From Streptosporangium amethystogenes (GTDB lineage: Bacteria > Actinomycetota > Actinomycetes > Streptosporangiales > Streptosporangiaceae): a stretch of 64,000 nucleotides of DNA. The stretch is from the NCBI RefSeq assembly GCF_000721075.1, contig NZ_JOEQ01000004.1:186001-250000 (forward strand), in the 5' to 3' direction. Made by a program: the position numbers and the translations under genes. Numbering within the stretch: position 1 is the stretch's first letter; each line of letters begins with the position of its first letter. This document shows, piece by piece, positions 52,991 through 62,005 of the stretch. The notes below the pieces were generated by a model, which was given only the letters and a program-made list of their open reading frames with translations, was not told the DNA's origin and made no database searches.

Positions 52991-55099
52991 TCAGTCGCGC
53001 TCGGAGCTGACGGTCGTCTTCTGCACCTGGAGCAGGAACTCCGCGTTGGACTTGGTCTCCCTCATCTTCTCCAGGAGAAGCTCAAGAGCCTGCTGCATGT
53101 CAAGGGCGTGCAGCACGCGGCGGAGCTTCCAGATGATCTGGAGCTCGTCCTTGCCCATGAGGATCTCCTCCTTGCGGGTACCGGACGCGTCGACGTCCAC
53201 CGCGGGGAAGATCCGCTTGTCGGCGAGCTGCCGGTTGAGCTTGAGCTCCAGGTTGCCCGTGCCCTTGAACTCCTCGAAGATGACCTCGTCCATCTTGGAG
53301 CCGGTCTCGACCAGCGCGGTGGCGAGGATCGTCAGCGAGCCGCCGTTCTCGATGTTGCGGGCGGCACCGAAGAAACGCTTCGGCGGGTAGAGCGCGGTGG
53401 AGTCGACACCACCGGACAGGATGCGGCCGGAGGCCGGGGCCGCCAGGTTGTAGGCGCGGCCCAGACGGGTGATCGAGTCGAGCAGCACGACCACGTCGTG
53501 GCCCAGCTCCACCAGGCGCTTGGCGCGCTCGATGGCCAGCTCCGCGACCGTGGTGTGGTCCTCGGCCGGGCGGTCGAAGGTCGAGTGGATGACCTCGCCC
53601 TTCACCGACCGCTGCATGTCGGTGACCTCTTCCGGACGCTCGTCCACCAGGACGACCATCAGGTGGCACTCGGGGTTGTTGTGGGTGATCGCGTTGGCGA
53701 TCGCCTGAAGCACCATCGTCTTGCCCGCCTTGGGCGGGGAGACGATGAGACCGCGCTGGCCCTTGCCGATCGGCGCCACCATGTCGATGATCCGGGTGGT
53801 CAGGATGTTCGGCTCGGTCTCCAGGCGCAGGCGCTCCTGCGGGTAGAGCGGGACGAGCTTATTGAAATCGGGGCGCTGCCGCGCCTGCTCCGGGTCCATG
53901 CCGTTGACCGTGTCCAGGCGGACGAGCGCGTTGAACTTCTCGCGGCGCTCGCCGTCGCGGGGCTGGCGGACGGCGCCGGTGACGACGTCGCCCTTGCGCA
54001 GGCCGTTGCGGCGGATCTGGGCCAGCGAGACGTAGACGTCGTTGGAACCCGGCAGGTAACCGCTGGTCCTGACGAACGCGTAGTTGTCGAGGATGTCGAG
54101 GATTCCGGCGATCGGAATCAGCACGTCGTCGTCGCCCACCACGGGCTCGTTGCTGTCGAAGCGGTCGCGGCCACGGCGGTTGCGCTCGCGGAACCGGCCG
54201 CGACGGCCGCGACGGTCGTCGTCGTCGCCCACGCCGTGCTGGTCGCTGCGGTCCTGCGGCCCCCGGTTCTGCGGGCCACGGTCGCCACGGTCGCCGCGAT
54301 CGCCGCGCTCACCGCGGTCGCTGACCCGCTCACCGCGGTCGCTGACCCGCTCGCCACGGTCGCTGACCCGCTCGCCACGGTTCTGGCCGGCGTCGGCGGC
54401 GCGGGAGTCGGTGCGCTGGTCTCCGCGCTGCTCTCCGCGCTGTTCGCCACGGTTGTCGCCACGCTCACGGCGGTCGTTGATGCGCTCACCGCGCTCGCCA
54501 CGATCGCCGCGCTCGCCACGGTCACCGCGCTCGCCACGATCGCCACGGTCGCCGCGCTCGCCGCGGTCACCGCGCTCGCCACGGCCGCGACGCTCACCGC
54601 GCTCACGGCGGCTCTCGCCACGCTCGCCGCGGCCCTCGGCCGGGACGGCGTCGATGGTCTGCTGCTCCACGACAGGCTCGGGAGCGACGACGGCGGCCAC
54701 GGGCTCGGGAGCGGGCGGTGCCTGCTCCACGACGGGCTCGGCGGCCACGACGGGCCGGGAACGTTCCCTGCGGGCGCGCGCCGGGCGCTCGACGACCGGC
54801 TCGGCCGCGGCTGCAGGGACGGCTACGGCCGGAGTCTCCTTGGCGGTAACGGGAGCCTGGGCACTCTCGGCGGAGACGCCCTGCTTCTCCTGGATGGCCG
54901 CGATGAGCTGGCTCTTGCGCATCCGCCCTGTCCCGCTGATGCCGAGACCGGAGGCCATGGCCTGCAGTTCGGGCAGCACCATGGCGGACAGGCCGGTGCC
55001 GGAGCGACGGCGCGGCTTGGCCGCGGGGCGGGTGGGGGTGTCGCCGGACGTCGGCGCCGTGCCGGTGACGTCGGAGAGGAGTTCGGTGGTGTCGCTCAC
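52991..55099 (-). CDS. rho: Transcription termination factor Rho with Arg/Gly/Asp-rich insert
   Basis: This 702-residue RNA-dependent ATPase hexamer ends transcription. Residues 36-75 are the N-terminal helical domain. Residues 76-315 are disordered and rich in Arg, Gly, Asp and Glu. Residues 325-400 are the RNA-binding cold-shock-like fold. The motor has Walker A SPPKAGKT (454-461), [16 protein letters not shown] and the R-loop region [20 protein letters not shown]. coli Rho has 419 residues; the extra 280 are mostly the insert typical of actinobacteria. The GTG start follows a GGAAGGACCC site. Confidence 0.95.
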   Translation of the reverse strand: MSDTTELLSDVTGTAPTSGDTPTRPAAKPRRRSGTGLSAMVLPELQAMASGLGISGTGRMRKSQLIAAIQEKQGVSAESAQAPVTAKETPAVAVPAAAAEPVVERPARARRERSRPVVAAEPVVEQAPPAPEPVAAVVAPEPVVEQQTIDAVPAEGRGERGESRRERGERRGRGERGDRGERGDRGDRGERGDRGERGDRGERGERINDRRERGDNRGEQRGEQRGDQRTDSRAADAGQNRGERVSDRGERVSDRGERVSDRGERGDRGDRGDRGPQNRGPQDRSDQHGVGDDDDRRGRRGRFRERNRRGRDRFDSNEPVVGDDDVLIPIAGILDILDNYAFVRTSGYLPGSNDVYVSLAQIRRNGLRKGDVVTGAVRQPRDGERREKFNALVRLDTVNGMDPEQARQRPDFNKLVPLYPQERLRLETEPNILTTRIIDMVAPIGKGQRGLIVSPPKAGKTMVLQAIANAITHNNPECHLMVVLVDERPEEVTDMQRSVKGEVIHSTFDRPAEDHTTVAELAIERAKRLVELGHDVVVLLDSITRLGRAYNLAAPASGRILSGGVDSTALYPPKRFFGAARNIENGGSLTILATALVETGSKMDEVIFEEFKGTGNLELKLNRQLADKRIFPAVDVDASGTRKEEILMGKDELQIIWKLRRVLHALDMQQALELLLEKMRETKSNAEFLLQVQKTTVSSERD
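54308..54370. repeat. Three 21-bp tandem repeats within rho
   Basis: Codons 244-264 of rho are three copies of Arg-Val-Ser-Asp-Arg-Gly-Glu in tandem, nearly identical in DNA. They lie inside a longer tract of 9- and 12-bp RGD/RGE repeats (about 54280-54620). Confidence 0.85.
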
Positions 55100-55565
55100 T
55101 AATGGGTCCTTCCCAGGGGTCGGGCGTGGCCATGATCAGCCAATCGTCCCGGTGGTGCGATCGACCCGGTGGGACAGACCGGGTCGGGTTGCACGTTGCG
55201 ATCCTCGACGGCCCATGGAGAGCCGCCGCCACTGTCGGAGAAGGGCTGATCCAGGCCGTCACCATCGAGAATCGCCGACGGTGGGACTTGGAGGACACCC
55301 CCCCGGATTGCTACCGGCAACCAGATGTCGAGGTAGATCGAACGCGCATGTCCCCTAAAACGCCGCCTCTTCGTTGCCCCAGCCGAATGTGGAGCATTCG
55401 GAGGCGACGGATTCGGGGAGGCCACTGCGGCGATCACGCCTCACGGAGTGAGACATGATGCAGCGATGTGTGGCTGACAAGCACGCACCCAACGCGGGGC
55501 ACCTGGTGCGGCTATCAGCCTAACATCACCAGCGCACACAGCTATTCCCTGAAGGTCGAGAGATG
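55100..55565 (-). promoter_or_regulatory. Long rho leader region with hairpin
   Basis: The 466 bp between thrB and rho hold no gene I accept. On the rho strand, TAGGCT just after thrB resembles a -10 element and would give a leader of over 400 nt. The perfect 7-bp hairpin CCGAATG / CATTCGG (55383-55401, 5-nt loop) lies within it. Long leaders are consistent with Rho controlling its own gene in other bacteria. That use here is inference. Confidence 0.4.
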
Positions 55566-56543
55566 TCAGCGTGTCTCAAGAGAAACAACACGGGCACCCC
55601 GGGTTTCGACATCCAGTGGCCGGATGTGCCAGTCATTACCCACTTCCGCTGCGATCAAATCCTGCGTATTCACGGTCGAAAACGCAAGAACCGTGGGCCC
55701 CGCTCCCGAAACGACCGCGGCGACGCCCGCCCCGCGCAGCCGCCGCACCAGATCGGCGGTGAGCGGCATCGCGGGCGCACGGTAGTCCTGATGGAGGCGG
55801 TCCTCGGTGGCGGCCAGCAGAAGTTCCGGTTCCGGCCTGGCCGTCAACGCCGCGACCAGCAGCGCGGCCCGCCCCGCGTTCGCGGCGGCGTCGGCGTGCG
55901 GGACCTCCTTGGGCAGCAGCCCGCGGGCGACCTCGGTGGACAGCCGGTACCCGGGGATGAGGACCACGGGCCTGACCTCGGAGTGCGGGAGCAGCCGGAC
56001 CAGGTGCGGCGCCCCCGTTCCATCCGTCCACGCGACGGTGAGCCCGCCCGCCAGGCACGGCGCCACGTTGTCGGGATGGCCCTCGATCTCGGTGGCCAGC
56101 GCGAAGACCTCGTCGTCGGTGAGTTCGGGCCGCGCCCTCGGCTGGTGAGCGAGGGCGGAGCCGTCCTGGTACGGGGGGCCGGCCAGCGCGCGGGCGGCGA
56201 TGATCCCGGCGCAGATCGCGGCGGAGGACGATCCGAGACCTCGGGCGTGCGGGATGCGATTGAGGCAGCGCAACCGGATCCCAGGTGGCTGCCCGAGCCC
56301 CATCCGATCGAAGGTCGCGCGCATCGTGGTGACGACGAGGTGCCCCTCGCCCCCGTCAAGCTCACCGGCGCCCTCTCCCTCGACCTCGATGACCACGCTC
56401 CGGGAGCCGGAGCCCTCCGGGGGCTCGAACAGCTCGACCTCGACCTCGTCGTGGAGGTCGAGTGCCAGACCCAGCGTGTCGAACCCCGGGCCGAGATTCG
56501 CCGAGGTCGCGGGGACCTGGACGGTCACCTTGCCGCTGATCAT
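55566..56543 (-). CDS. thrB: Homoserine kinase
   Basis: This 325-residue GHMP kinase of threonine synthesis has VPATSANLGPGFDTLGLAL at residues 9-27 and the ATP loop PHARGLGSSSAAICAG near 98-113. VSGAGPTVLAF closes the C-terminal domain. The ATG has GGGAG upstream. A 280-bp gap (56544-56823) separates it from thrC. I see no gene or convincing terminator there. Confidence 0.94.
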   Translation of the reverse strand: MISGKVTVQVPATSANLGPGFDTLGLALDLHDEVEVELFEPPEGSGSRSVVIEVEGEGAGELDGGEGHLVVTTMRATFDRMGLGQPPGIRLRCLNRIPHARGLGSSSAAICAGIIAARALAGPPYQDGSALAHQPRARPELTDDEVFALATEIEGHPDNVAPCLAGGLTVAWTDGTGAPHLVRLLPHSEVRPVVLIPGYRLSTEVARGLLPKEVPHADAAANAGRAALLVAALTARPEPELLLAATEDRLHQDYRAPAMPLTADLVRRLRGAGVAAVVSGAGPTVLAFSTVNTQDLIAAEVGNDWHIRPLDVETRGARVVSLETR

Positions 56544-56823
56544 AGATCTCCCGGGGCACGGCTCGATGGCATGGCCATGGCGGACAAGTGGCTTCTCCTA
56601 TCTGCCCGGTTCTGCGGGATTTCCAAATGTGATGCCGGGGCGGTCACGGCGTGCCGGGTTCACTGGGCCCCGCCCCTCGGATCTTCCGCCCGTCGTGGCC
56701 GGGCGGCGCCTCGCCGCGTTGTCGCCGGTCGCCGCGGAACGCCACGGCTCCCTCCACCGTCCCGCGGGGCACCGCCTGACCAGCTGACCGGCCCTCGTCA
56801 CGGCAGGCTCCGCGGCACCGGGT

Positions 56824-57882
56824 CTAGGCGAGTTCGAGGGCGACGGCCGCGGCGTGCGCGTCGATCGGGATCGTCACCGGGGTGGGAGCGCCCGAGATGG
56901 CCCAGTCGGGGTCCTTGAGGCCGTTTCCGGTCACCGTGCACACGACGCGCTGCCCCGGCTCGACCAGGCCCTGGCTGTGGGCCTGGAGGAGGCCCGCCAC
57001 GCTGGCGGCAGAGGCGAGCTCGACGAAGACGCCCTCCTCCTGGGCGAGCAGCTTGTAGGCGGCGGCGATCTGGCGGTCGGTGACGGCCTGGATGACGCCG
57101 CCGGACTCGTCACGGGCCGCCTCGGCGAGCCCCCACGAGGCGGGGTTGCCGATCCGGATCGCGGTGGCGATCGTGTGCGGGTGGGTCACCGGCGCACCGT
57201 TGACGATCGGCGCGGAGCCGCTGGCCTGGAAGCCGAACATGCGGGGCGTCCTCGTCGCGATGCCGTCACCCGCGTACTCGGTGTACCCCATCCAGTACGC
57301 CGAGATGTTACCCGCGTTGCCGACCGGGATGCAGTGGATGTCGGGAGCGTCCCCGAGTGTGTCGACGATCTCGAAGGCGGCGGTCTTCTGGCCCTGGAGC
57401 CGGAACGGGTTCACCGAGTTGACCAGCGCGATCGGGTAGCTCTCGGAGAGCTTCCTGGTCATCTCCAGGCAGTCGTCGAAGGAGCCCTCGACCTGGAGCA
57501 GCCGGGCCCCGTGGACCAGCGCCTGGGCCAGCTTGCCCATCGCGATCTTGCCCCGGGGCACCAGCACGGCGCAGGTCAGGCCCGCGCGGACCGCGTAGGC
57601 GGCGGCGGAGGCGCTGGTGTTGCCGGTGGAGGCGCAGATGACCGCCTTCGCCCCGTCCTCGACGGCCTTGCTGATGGCCATGGTCATGCCACGGTCCTTG
57701 AAACTTCCCGTCGGGTTGAGGCCCTCGACCTTCAGGTAGACCTCGCAGCCGGTCAGCGCCGACACCCGGTTCGCCGGGACGAGCGGGGTGCCGCCCTCCA
57801 GGAGCGTGACGACGGGCGTCGCCGTGGTCACCGGAAGTCGGTCACGGTACTCCTCGATGAGGCCACGCCACGCCCTGGTCAT
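56824..57882 (-). CDS. thrC: Threonine synthase
   Basis: This 352-residue PLP enzyme converts O-phosphohomoserine to threonine. PLP-binding Lys62 is in [12 protein letters not shown], the phosphate loop is in [15 protein letters not shown] and the late [10 protein letters not shown] is typical. The ATG at 57882 has GGAGGAG 7 nt upstream. The homoserine dehydrogenase gene, which usually precedes thrC in this operon, is not there; a glycosyltransferase diverges instead. Confidence 0.94.
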   Translation of the reverse strand: MTRAWRGLIEEYRDRLPVTTATPVVTLLEGGTPLVPANRVSALTGCEVYLKVEGLNPTGSFKDRGMTMAISKAVEDGAKAVICASTGNTSASAAAYAVRAGLTCAVLVPRGKIAMGKLAQALVHGARLLQVEGSFDDCLEMTRKLSESYPIALVNSVNPFRLQGQKTAAFEIVDTLGDAPDIHCIPVGNAGNISAYWMGYTEYAGDGIATRTPRMFGFQASGSAPIVNGAPVTHPHTIATAIRIGNPASWGLAEAARDESGGVIQAVTDRQIAAAYKLLAQEEGVFVELASAASVAGLLQAHSQGLVEPGQRVVCTVTGNGLKDPDWAISGAPTPVTIPIDAHAAAVALELA

Positions 57883-58049
57883 GATTGCTCCTCCCGCGCG
57901 CGGCCAATCCGTGCGCGTGCTACCTGCGGTGTTGGAAAAGAGTCTACGGGCAACCTGTTCAGCCTTGGGATGCGCTGTCCACCGAATGGACACCTGGGGC
58001 GTCCTGCCTACAGGAAACCCTAAGAATGGGCCGGTAGGGTCTGCGGAGC

Positions 58050-58088
58050 TTGACAGGCCTTGACAAATGACGGGTCGAACACTTGACG
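58050..58088 (+). promoter_or_regulatory. Three TTGAC direct repeats before a glycosyltransferase gene
   Basis: TTGACA at 58050 and 58060 and TTGACG at 58083 lie just upstream of the start at 58119. Spacing of 10 and 23 bp suggests a protein-binding array or redundant -35 elements, but I could not match a good -10. The rest of the 236-bp divergent region (57883-58118) carries the thrC promoter, perhaps TTGCCC with TAGACT on the minus strand. Confidence 0.3.
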
Positions 58089-58118
58089 GGCTACGAACCA
58101 GACAAGGGGTGCCACATC

Positions 58119-59675
58119 ATGACGGGCGGCGCGGCGGACCTGCCACCGATCCGGCACAACGACTACTCCCCTCTAGACCCGCCCGCGCTCGGCGCGTGGG
58201 ATCCGGAACTCTCGGTCAGTGTGATCATCCCGGCTCGTGGCGGACAGCACAGGCTCGATCTGACCCTCGCCTCCCTGGCGGCGCAGACCTACCCGGATCA
58301 CCTCATGGAGGTGATCGTGGTCGACGACGGCAGCGAACCTCCGCTGCGTCTGCCGGAGATCGTCCCGCCGGGCACCAGGCTCGTGCCCACCGACCCCTCG
58401 GGCTGGGGCATCGCCCACGCGGTGAACACCGGCGCCGCCCTCGCCGACGGGCGGATCATCCAGCGCCTCGACGCCGACATGGTCGTCTGCCGCGAGCACA
58501 TCGAGGCGCTGGCCCGATGGCACCATCTGGCCGGTTATCTGGTCACGATCGGCGCGAAGAAGTTCGTCGAGGAGCCGTCGCTGACGGCGGCCCAGGTGCA
58601 CGACGGTGTGCGTGCGGGCCGGCTGGAGTCCGTCTTCGACCTGTCGGACGCCCTGCCCAGTTCCACCGAGCAGACGATCTCCCGGACCAACGGCCTGCGG
58701 GCCAGCCGCAACCCCTACCACGTGTGCACGGGGCCGACGGTGTCCATGCGGCGCGAGATCTTCCGTGCCGTGGGCGGGGTGGACGCGGAGGTGTTGCGGG
58801 GCGAGGACACCGAGTTCGCCTACCGGCTGGCCGCGCACGGCGTGGTCTTCATCCCCGACATGAAGGCCCAGGCCGTGCACCTGGGACTCCCCGCCCAGCG
58901 CCGCAACCGGCAGCGGGCGGTACAGGTCGTCGCCCCCTACCTGGCCCACCGGGTGCCGCTCCGCCGCGACCTGCGCAAGGACCGCGGCCGCCACTGGCTG
59001 GTCCCGTACGTGGAGGTGGTGCTCGGTGCCGAAGGGCCGGAGGAACAGGTGCGCGAGGCGGTGGGCGCGGCGCTCGACGGGTCGCTCGGCGACGTGGTCG
59101 TCACCCTGGTCGCCCCCTGGTCGAAGCTGTCCGCGGAGCGCCGGCCGATGCTGGACGATCCCCTGTTCGACCTGCGGCTGCTGTGTGAGCACTTCGCCCA
59201 CGACGAGCGGGTGCGGTTCGCCGACGAGGTCTCCGGAACCCCCGCCCCGATCCCGTTCCGCTACACCGGTCCGGCCTCGGTCCCGCTGGGGCGCGACTCG
59301 CTGGAGCGGATGATCGCCGCGATGCAGGACGATCGTTCCGGCATGCTCGTCGTCGATCTCGGCGCTGACGGCGAGGCGACGCTGGAGCGGACCGAGGCGC
59401 TGGGCCGGGCGAGACTGCTCGGCGCGGACGACGTCGCCGCCGTCGCCGCCTCGGTCGGGGCCACTCACGGTGTGCGGCGAGGGGCGCGGCCGGAGTTCTG
59501 GCCCGCAGAGACGGCGCCCCCCGCTCCGGCCTCGCCCCGGCCCCAGGCTCCGGCCCCCGAGCGGAAGAGCGCGCCGCAGGCGGTGAGACAGGGCGCCGGC
59601 CAGGTCCGGCGGCACCAGGCCCGGGACGGGTGGACCACGCTCCTCGGCAGGCTCCGCACCTCCCTCAGGAACTGA
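58119..59675 (+). CDS. Family 2 glycosyltransferase, large
   Basis: This 518-residue protein has a GT-A domain in residues 30-260: SVSVIIPARGGQHRL, VIVVDDGSEPP, DxD at 118-120 (RLDADMV) and GEDTEFAYRL. A second domain of about 170 residues without known motifs follows, then a Pro/Ala-rich, basic tail. Start at ATG 58119 with AAGGGG upstream. Its first 35 residues (NDYSPLDPPALGAWDP) match the enzyme at 62006-63673, so the two are paralogues. No membrane helix is seen. Substrate unknown. Confidence 0.82.
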   Translation: MTGGAADLPPIRHNDYSPLDPPALGAWDPELSVSVIIPARGGQHRLDLTLASLAAQTYPDHLMEVIVVDDGSEPPLRLPEIVPPGTRLVPTDPSGWGIAHAVNTGAALADGRIIQRLDADMVVCREHIEALARWHHLAGYLVTIGAKKFVEEPSLTAAQVHDGVRAGRLESVFDLSDALPSSTEQTISRTNGLRASRNPYHVCTGPTVSMRREIFRAVGGVDAEVLRGEDTEFAYRLAAHGVVFIPDMKAQAVHLGLPAQRRNRQRAVQVVAPYLAHRVPLRRDLRKDRGRHWLVPYVEVVLGAEGPEEQVREAVGAALDGSLGDVVVTLVAPWSKLSAERRPMLDDPLFDLRLLCEHFAHDERVRFADEVSGTPAPIPFRYTGPASVPLGRDSLERMIAAMQDDRSGMLVVDLGADGEATLERTEALGRARLLGADDVAAVAASVGATHGVRRGARPEFWPAETAPPAPASPRPQAPAPERKSAPQAVRQGAGQVRRHQARDGWTTLLGRLRTSLRN

Positions 59676-59691
59676 GCCGTACCGTCGCCGC

Positions 59692-59724
59692 CGGTCAACG
59701 ACCGGCCAGGAGCCGGCCAGGAGC
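59692..59724. terminator. Hairpin and direct repeat between convergent genes
   Basis: CCGGTC-AAC-GACCGG (59692-59706) is followed by two tandem copies of CCGGCCAGGAG (59703-59724). It separates the glycosyltransferase and MFS genes and probably works as a terminator. Confidence 0.5.
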
Positions 59725-59737
59725 CGGTCCGGGCGGG

Positions 59738-61063
59738 TCAGGCAGGGGCGCCCACGCTCTGGCGGCTTTCCGGCAGGGGCGTGACCCGGCGCCGTACGAC
59801 CAGCCCGAAGGCGACGACGAGCAGGCCGAGCGTGCCCGACACCACGAACGGCGCGGCCGGGCGCCAGGCGTCGTAGAGGAGGCCGCCCAGGGCGGAGACG
59901 GTGAGGATGCCCAGGGCGCCGCAGAGGGTCTGCACCCCGTAGGCGGAGCCGCGCACCCCGGCGGGTGCCTGCTGGGCCAGGAGCGGTCCCGCGGTGGTTA
60001 TCCCGGCGATCTCCCCCAGCCCGATGAGCACGGCCACCAGCATCATCCCGGAGCCGAGCGGGTCGCTGATCAGCAATGTCGACAGGTAGGACAGCGCCGC
60101 GACGGCCTGGGCCAGGATGACCACGTCCTGGCGCCGCATGCGGTCGCCCAGCCAGCCGAACAGCGGGGCGGCGAGCACGGCCACGGTCTGTGCGACGCCG
60201 ACCACGGCTCCGGCCCTGGCTAGGGCCTCCGCCCCGGACATGCCGCGCTCGCTCGTGGCGTGGTCGACGACCCATAGGGACAGGAAGCCGGCGACCACCG
60301 CGAGGTCGGCGCGGGCGACGAACGCCGCCGCGTACGACAGCGCCACGCCGGGGTCGCGGGCGAGCGTGACGCCTTCCCTGACCAGACGGGGCAGCGGGAG
60401 GCGCCCGGGGCCACCGGGGATCCCCTCCTTTGACAGGGTGAACCACATCAGCGCGGCGACCGCGAGAACAGCCGCGGCGATGATCAGAAAGGAGACTCGG
60501 GCGGCTCCGACCGGGGCCATCCCCCCGTTCTCCAGGATCTCGGGCAGACGGATCAGGCCGAGCACCGCGAGCATCGCGCCCAGCCCGCTGAACAGGCCGA
60601 TCAGGCCGTACGACTTGCCTCTGGAGCCGTTGCGGACGTAGTCGATCGCCACCGTGGACAGCATCGCGTTGAGGGCGGCCACGCCGAGGGCGAAGATCAC
60701 CCGCAGCACCACCAGGACCGTCACGTTCGCGGCGAAGGGGAAAAGCGCGGTGCCCAGCGCACACAGCGCGAACCCGGCCACCACGATGGGCCGGCGACCG
60801 TGCCGGTCGGCCAGCGCTCCGTACCAGACCAGGCTGGCGATCATCGCGATCTCGGCGGCCACGCCCAGGAGACCGACGACCTTGCCCTGGTCCGCCTTGC
60901 CCACTCCGATGACGGCGCCCAGGATGTAGGGCTGTGCGGCGGGCAGGAAAGAGATGATCATGGTCGAGGCGAACGCCATGGACAGGCAGGCCCACATGTT
61001 GCCGCGGCCGATGCCGTCGGCGAGCTGGAGACCGAGAACGTGACGCGGGGGGGTGACGGCCAT
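59738..61063 (-). CDS. MFS transporter
   Basis: This 441-residue protein has twelve predicted membrane helices in two halves, with the MFS loop motif GALADRHGRRP between helices 2 and 3 and a related GWLGDRMRR in the second half. It is probably a drug or metabolite exporter. No substrate-specific motif was seen. A long frame on the same strand reaching further downstream is a shadow. Confidence 0.85.
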   Translation of the reverse strand: MAVTPPRHVLGLQLADGIGRGNMWACLSMAFASTMIISFLPAAQPYILGAVIGVGKADQGKVVGLLGVAAEIAMIASLVWYGALADRHGRRPIVVAGFALCALGTALFPFAANVTVLVVLRVIFALGVAALNAMLSTVAIDYVRNGSRGKSYGLIGLFSGLGAMLAVLGLIRLPEILENGGMAPVGAARVSFLIIAAAVLAVAALMWFTLSKEGIPGGPGRLPLPRLVREGVTLARDPGVALSYAAAFVARADLAVVAGFLSLWVVDHATSERGMSGAEALARAGAVVGVAQTVAVLAAPLFGWLGDRMRRQDVVILAQAVAALSYLSTLLISDPLGSGMMLVAVLIGLGEIAGITTAGPLLAQQAPAGVRGSAYGVQTLCGALGILTVSALGGLLYDAWRPAAPFVVSGTLGLLVVAFGLVVRRRVTPLPESRQSVGAPA

Positions 61064-61157
61064 GGCGCGATCCTGTCATTTCCGGTAAAGCTTCTCCAAT
61101 GGCCTAAATAACTATGATCAACACAATTCAAGAAATATTCCTACAAGGGAGCGGCGT

Positions 61158-61955
61158 GTGACCGACCAGATACCCAAGGGTGTTCAAACCCATATTCCTA
61201 ATGTCGCACGTATGTACGATTACTATTTAGGAGGTAAAGACCACTTCCCCGCAGACAGGGAGGCCGCGGAGAAGGTTCTGGAGGTCATCCCCGAGATCCG
61301 GCACAGCGCCCGCTCCAACCGCGCGTTTCTCGGCAGGACCGTCGGCTTCCTCGCCGAAGCGGGCATCCGCCAGTTTCTCGACATCGGTGCCGGCCTGCCC
61401 ACCCAGAACAATGTGCACCAGGTCGCGCCCGGCGCACGGGTCGTCTATGTCGACAACGATCCGACGGTCCTGGTTCACGGCCGGGCGATCCTCGGCAAGA
61501 ACGAGAATGTGACCATAGTCGAGGGCGACGTACGCCGGCCGGAGGAGATTCTGGAACATCCGGGCGTGCGCGCGGCCATCGACTTCGACCAGCCGGTGGG
61601 AATACTCCTGCTGGCGATCATGCATTTCGTTCCCGACCGGGAGGATCCCCTCGGCATCGTCGCCACCCTGCGCCGAGCCATGGCCCCCGGTAGCCACCTC
61701 GTCCTGTCCCACGTCGCGATCGACGCCCGCCCGGAGGCGGTGGAGGGGGTCACCCAGGTCTACGACGGGGCCTCCTCACCCTTCGTCGCCCGTACCGGCC
61801 AAGAGATCATCCGCCTGTTCGAGGGTTTCGACATGGTCGAGCCCGGCATCGTCAACCTGCCCGAGTGGCGCCCGGACCCCGGCACCGCCGTGCCGTACCG
61901 GGACATCGGCTCCTACTTCCTGGGCGGCGTCGGCGCCGTCGGGAACGAACGCTGA
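61158..61955 (+). CDS. SAM-dependent methyltransferase, DUF574 type
   Basis: This 265-residue protein belongs to the S-adenosyl methyltransferase family first called DUF574, expanded in filamentous actinomycetes. The N-terminal NVARMYDYYLGGKDHFPADR is diagnostic. LDIGAGLPTQNNVH is the SAM-binding loop and YVDNDPTVL the ribose-binding acidic motif. The GTG at 61158 has AAGGGAG 6 nt upstream. The target is unknown. Confidence 0.9.
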   Translation: MTDQIPKGVQTHIPNVARMYDYYLGGKDHFPADREAAEKVLEVIPEIRHSARSNRAFLGRTVGFLAEAGIRQFLDIGAGLPTQNNVHQVAPGARVVYVDNDPTVLVHGRAILGKNENVTIVEGDVRRPEEILEHPGVRAAIDFDQPVGILLLAIMHFVPDREDPLGIVATLRRAMAPGSHLVLSHVAIDARPEAVEGVTQVYDGASSPFVARTGQEIIRLFEGFDMVEPGIVNLPEWRPDPGTAVPYRDIGSYFLGGVGAVGNER

Positions 61956-61962
61956 CCGGTGC

Positions 61963-61984
61963 CGCGCGGACAGGCGTCCGCGCG
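61963..61984. terminator. Bidirectional hairpin terminator
   Basis: CGCGCGGAC-AGGC-GTCCGCGCG is a perfect 9-bp stem with a 4-nt loop, between the convergent methyltransferase and glycosyltransferase genes. Confidence 0.85.
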
Positions 61985-62005
61985 AGAGGGACCGGCGCGG
62001 GAAGG

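Noticed and set aside
54280..54620. CRISPR-like array
   Set aside because: The repeats are coding units of Rho with no unique spacers between them.
53108..55102. 664-codon plus-strand frame antisense to rho
   Set aside because: The product is an Ala/Val/Thr repeat mirroring the rho repeats; no family features and no ribosome site.
56598..56801. 67-codon frame between thrB and thrC
   Set aside because: Arg/Pro/Ala-rich with no start signal; nothing supports a gene in this gap.
52991..58023. Mobile-element boundaries near thrC
   Set aside because: The synteny break suggested insertion, but no transposase, integrase, tRNA or flanking direct repeats were found.
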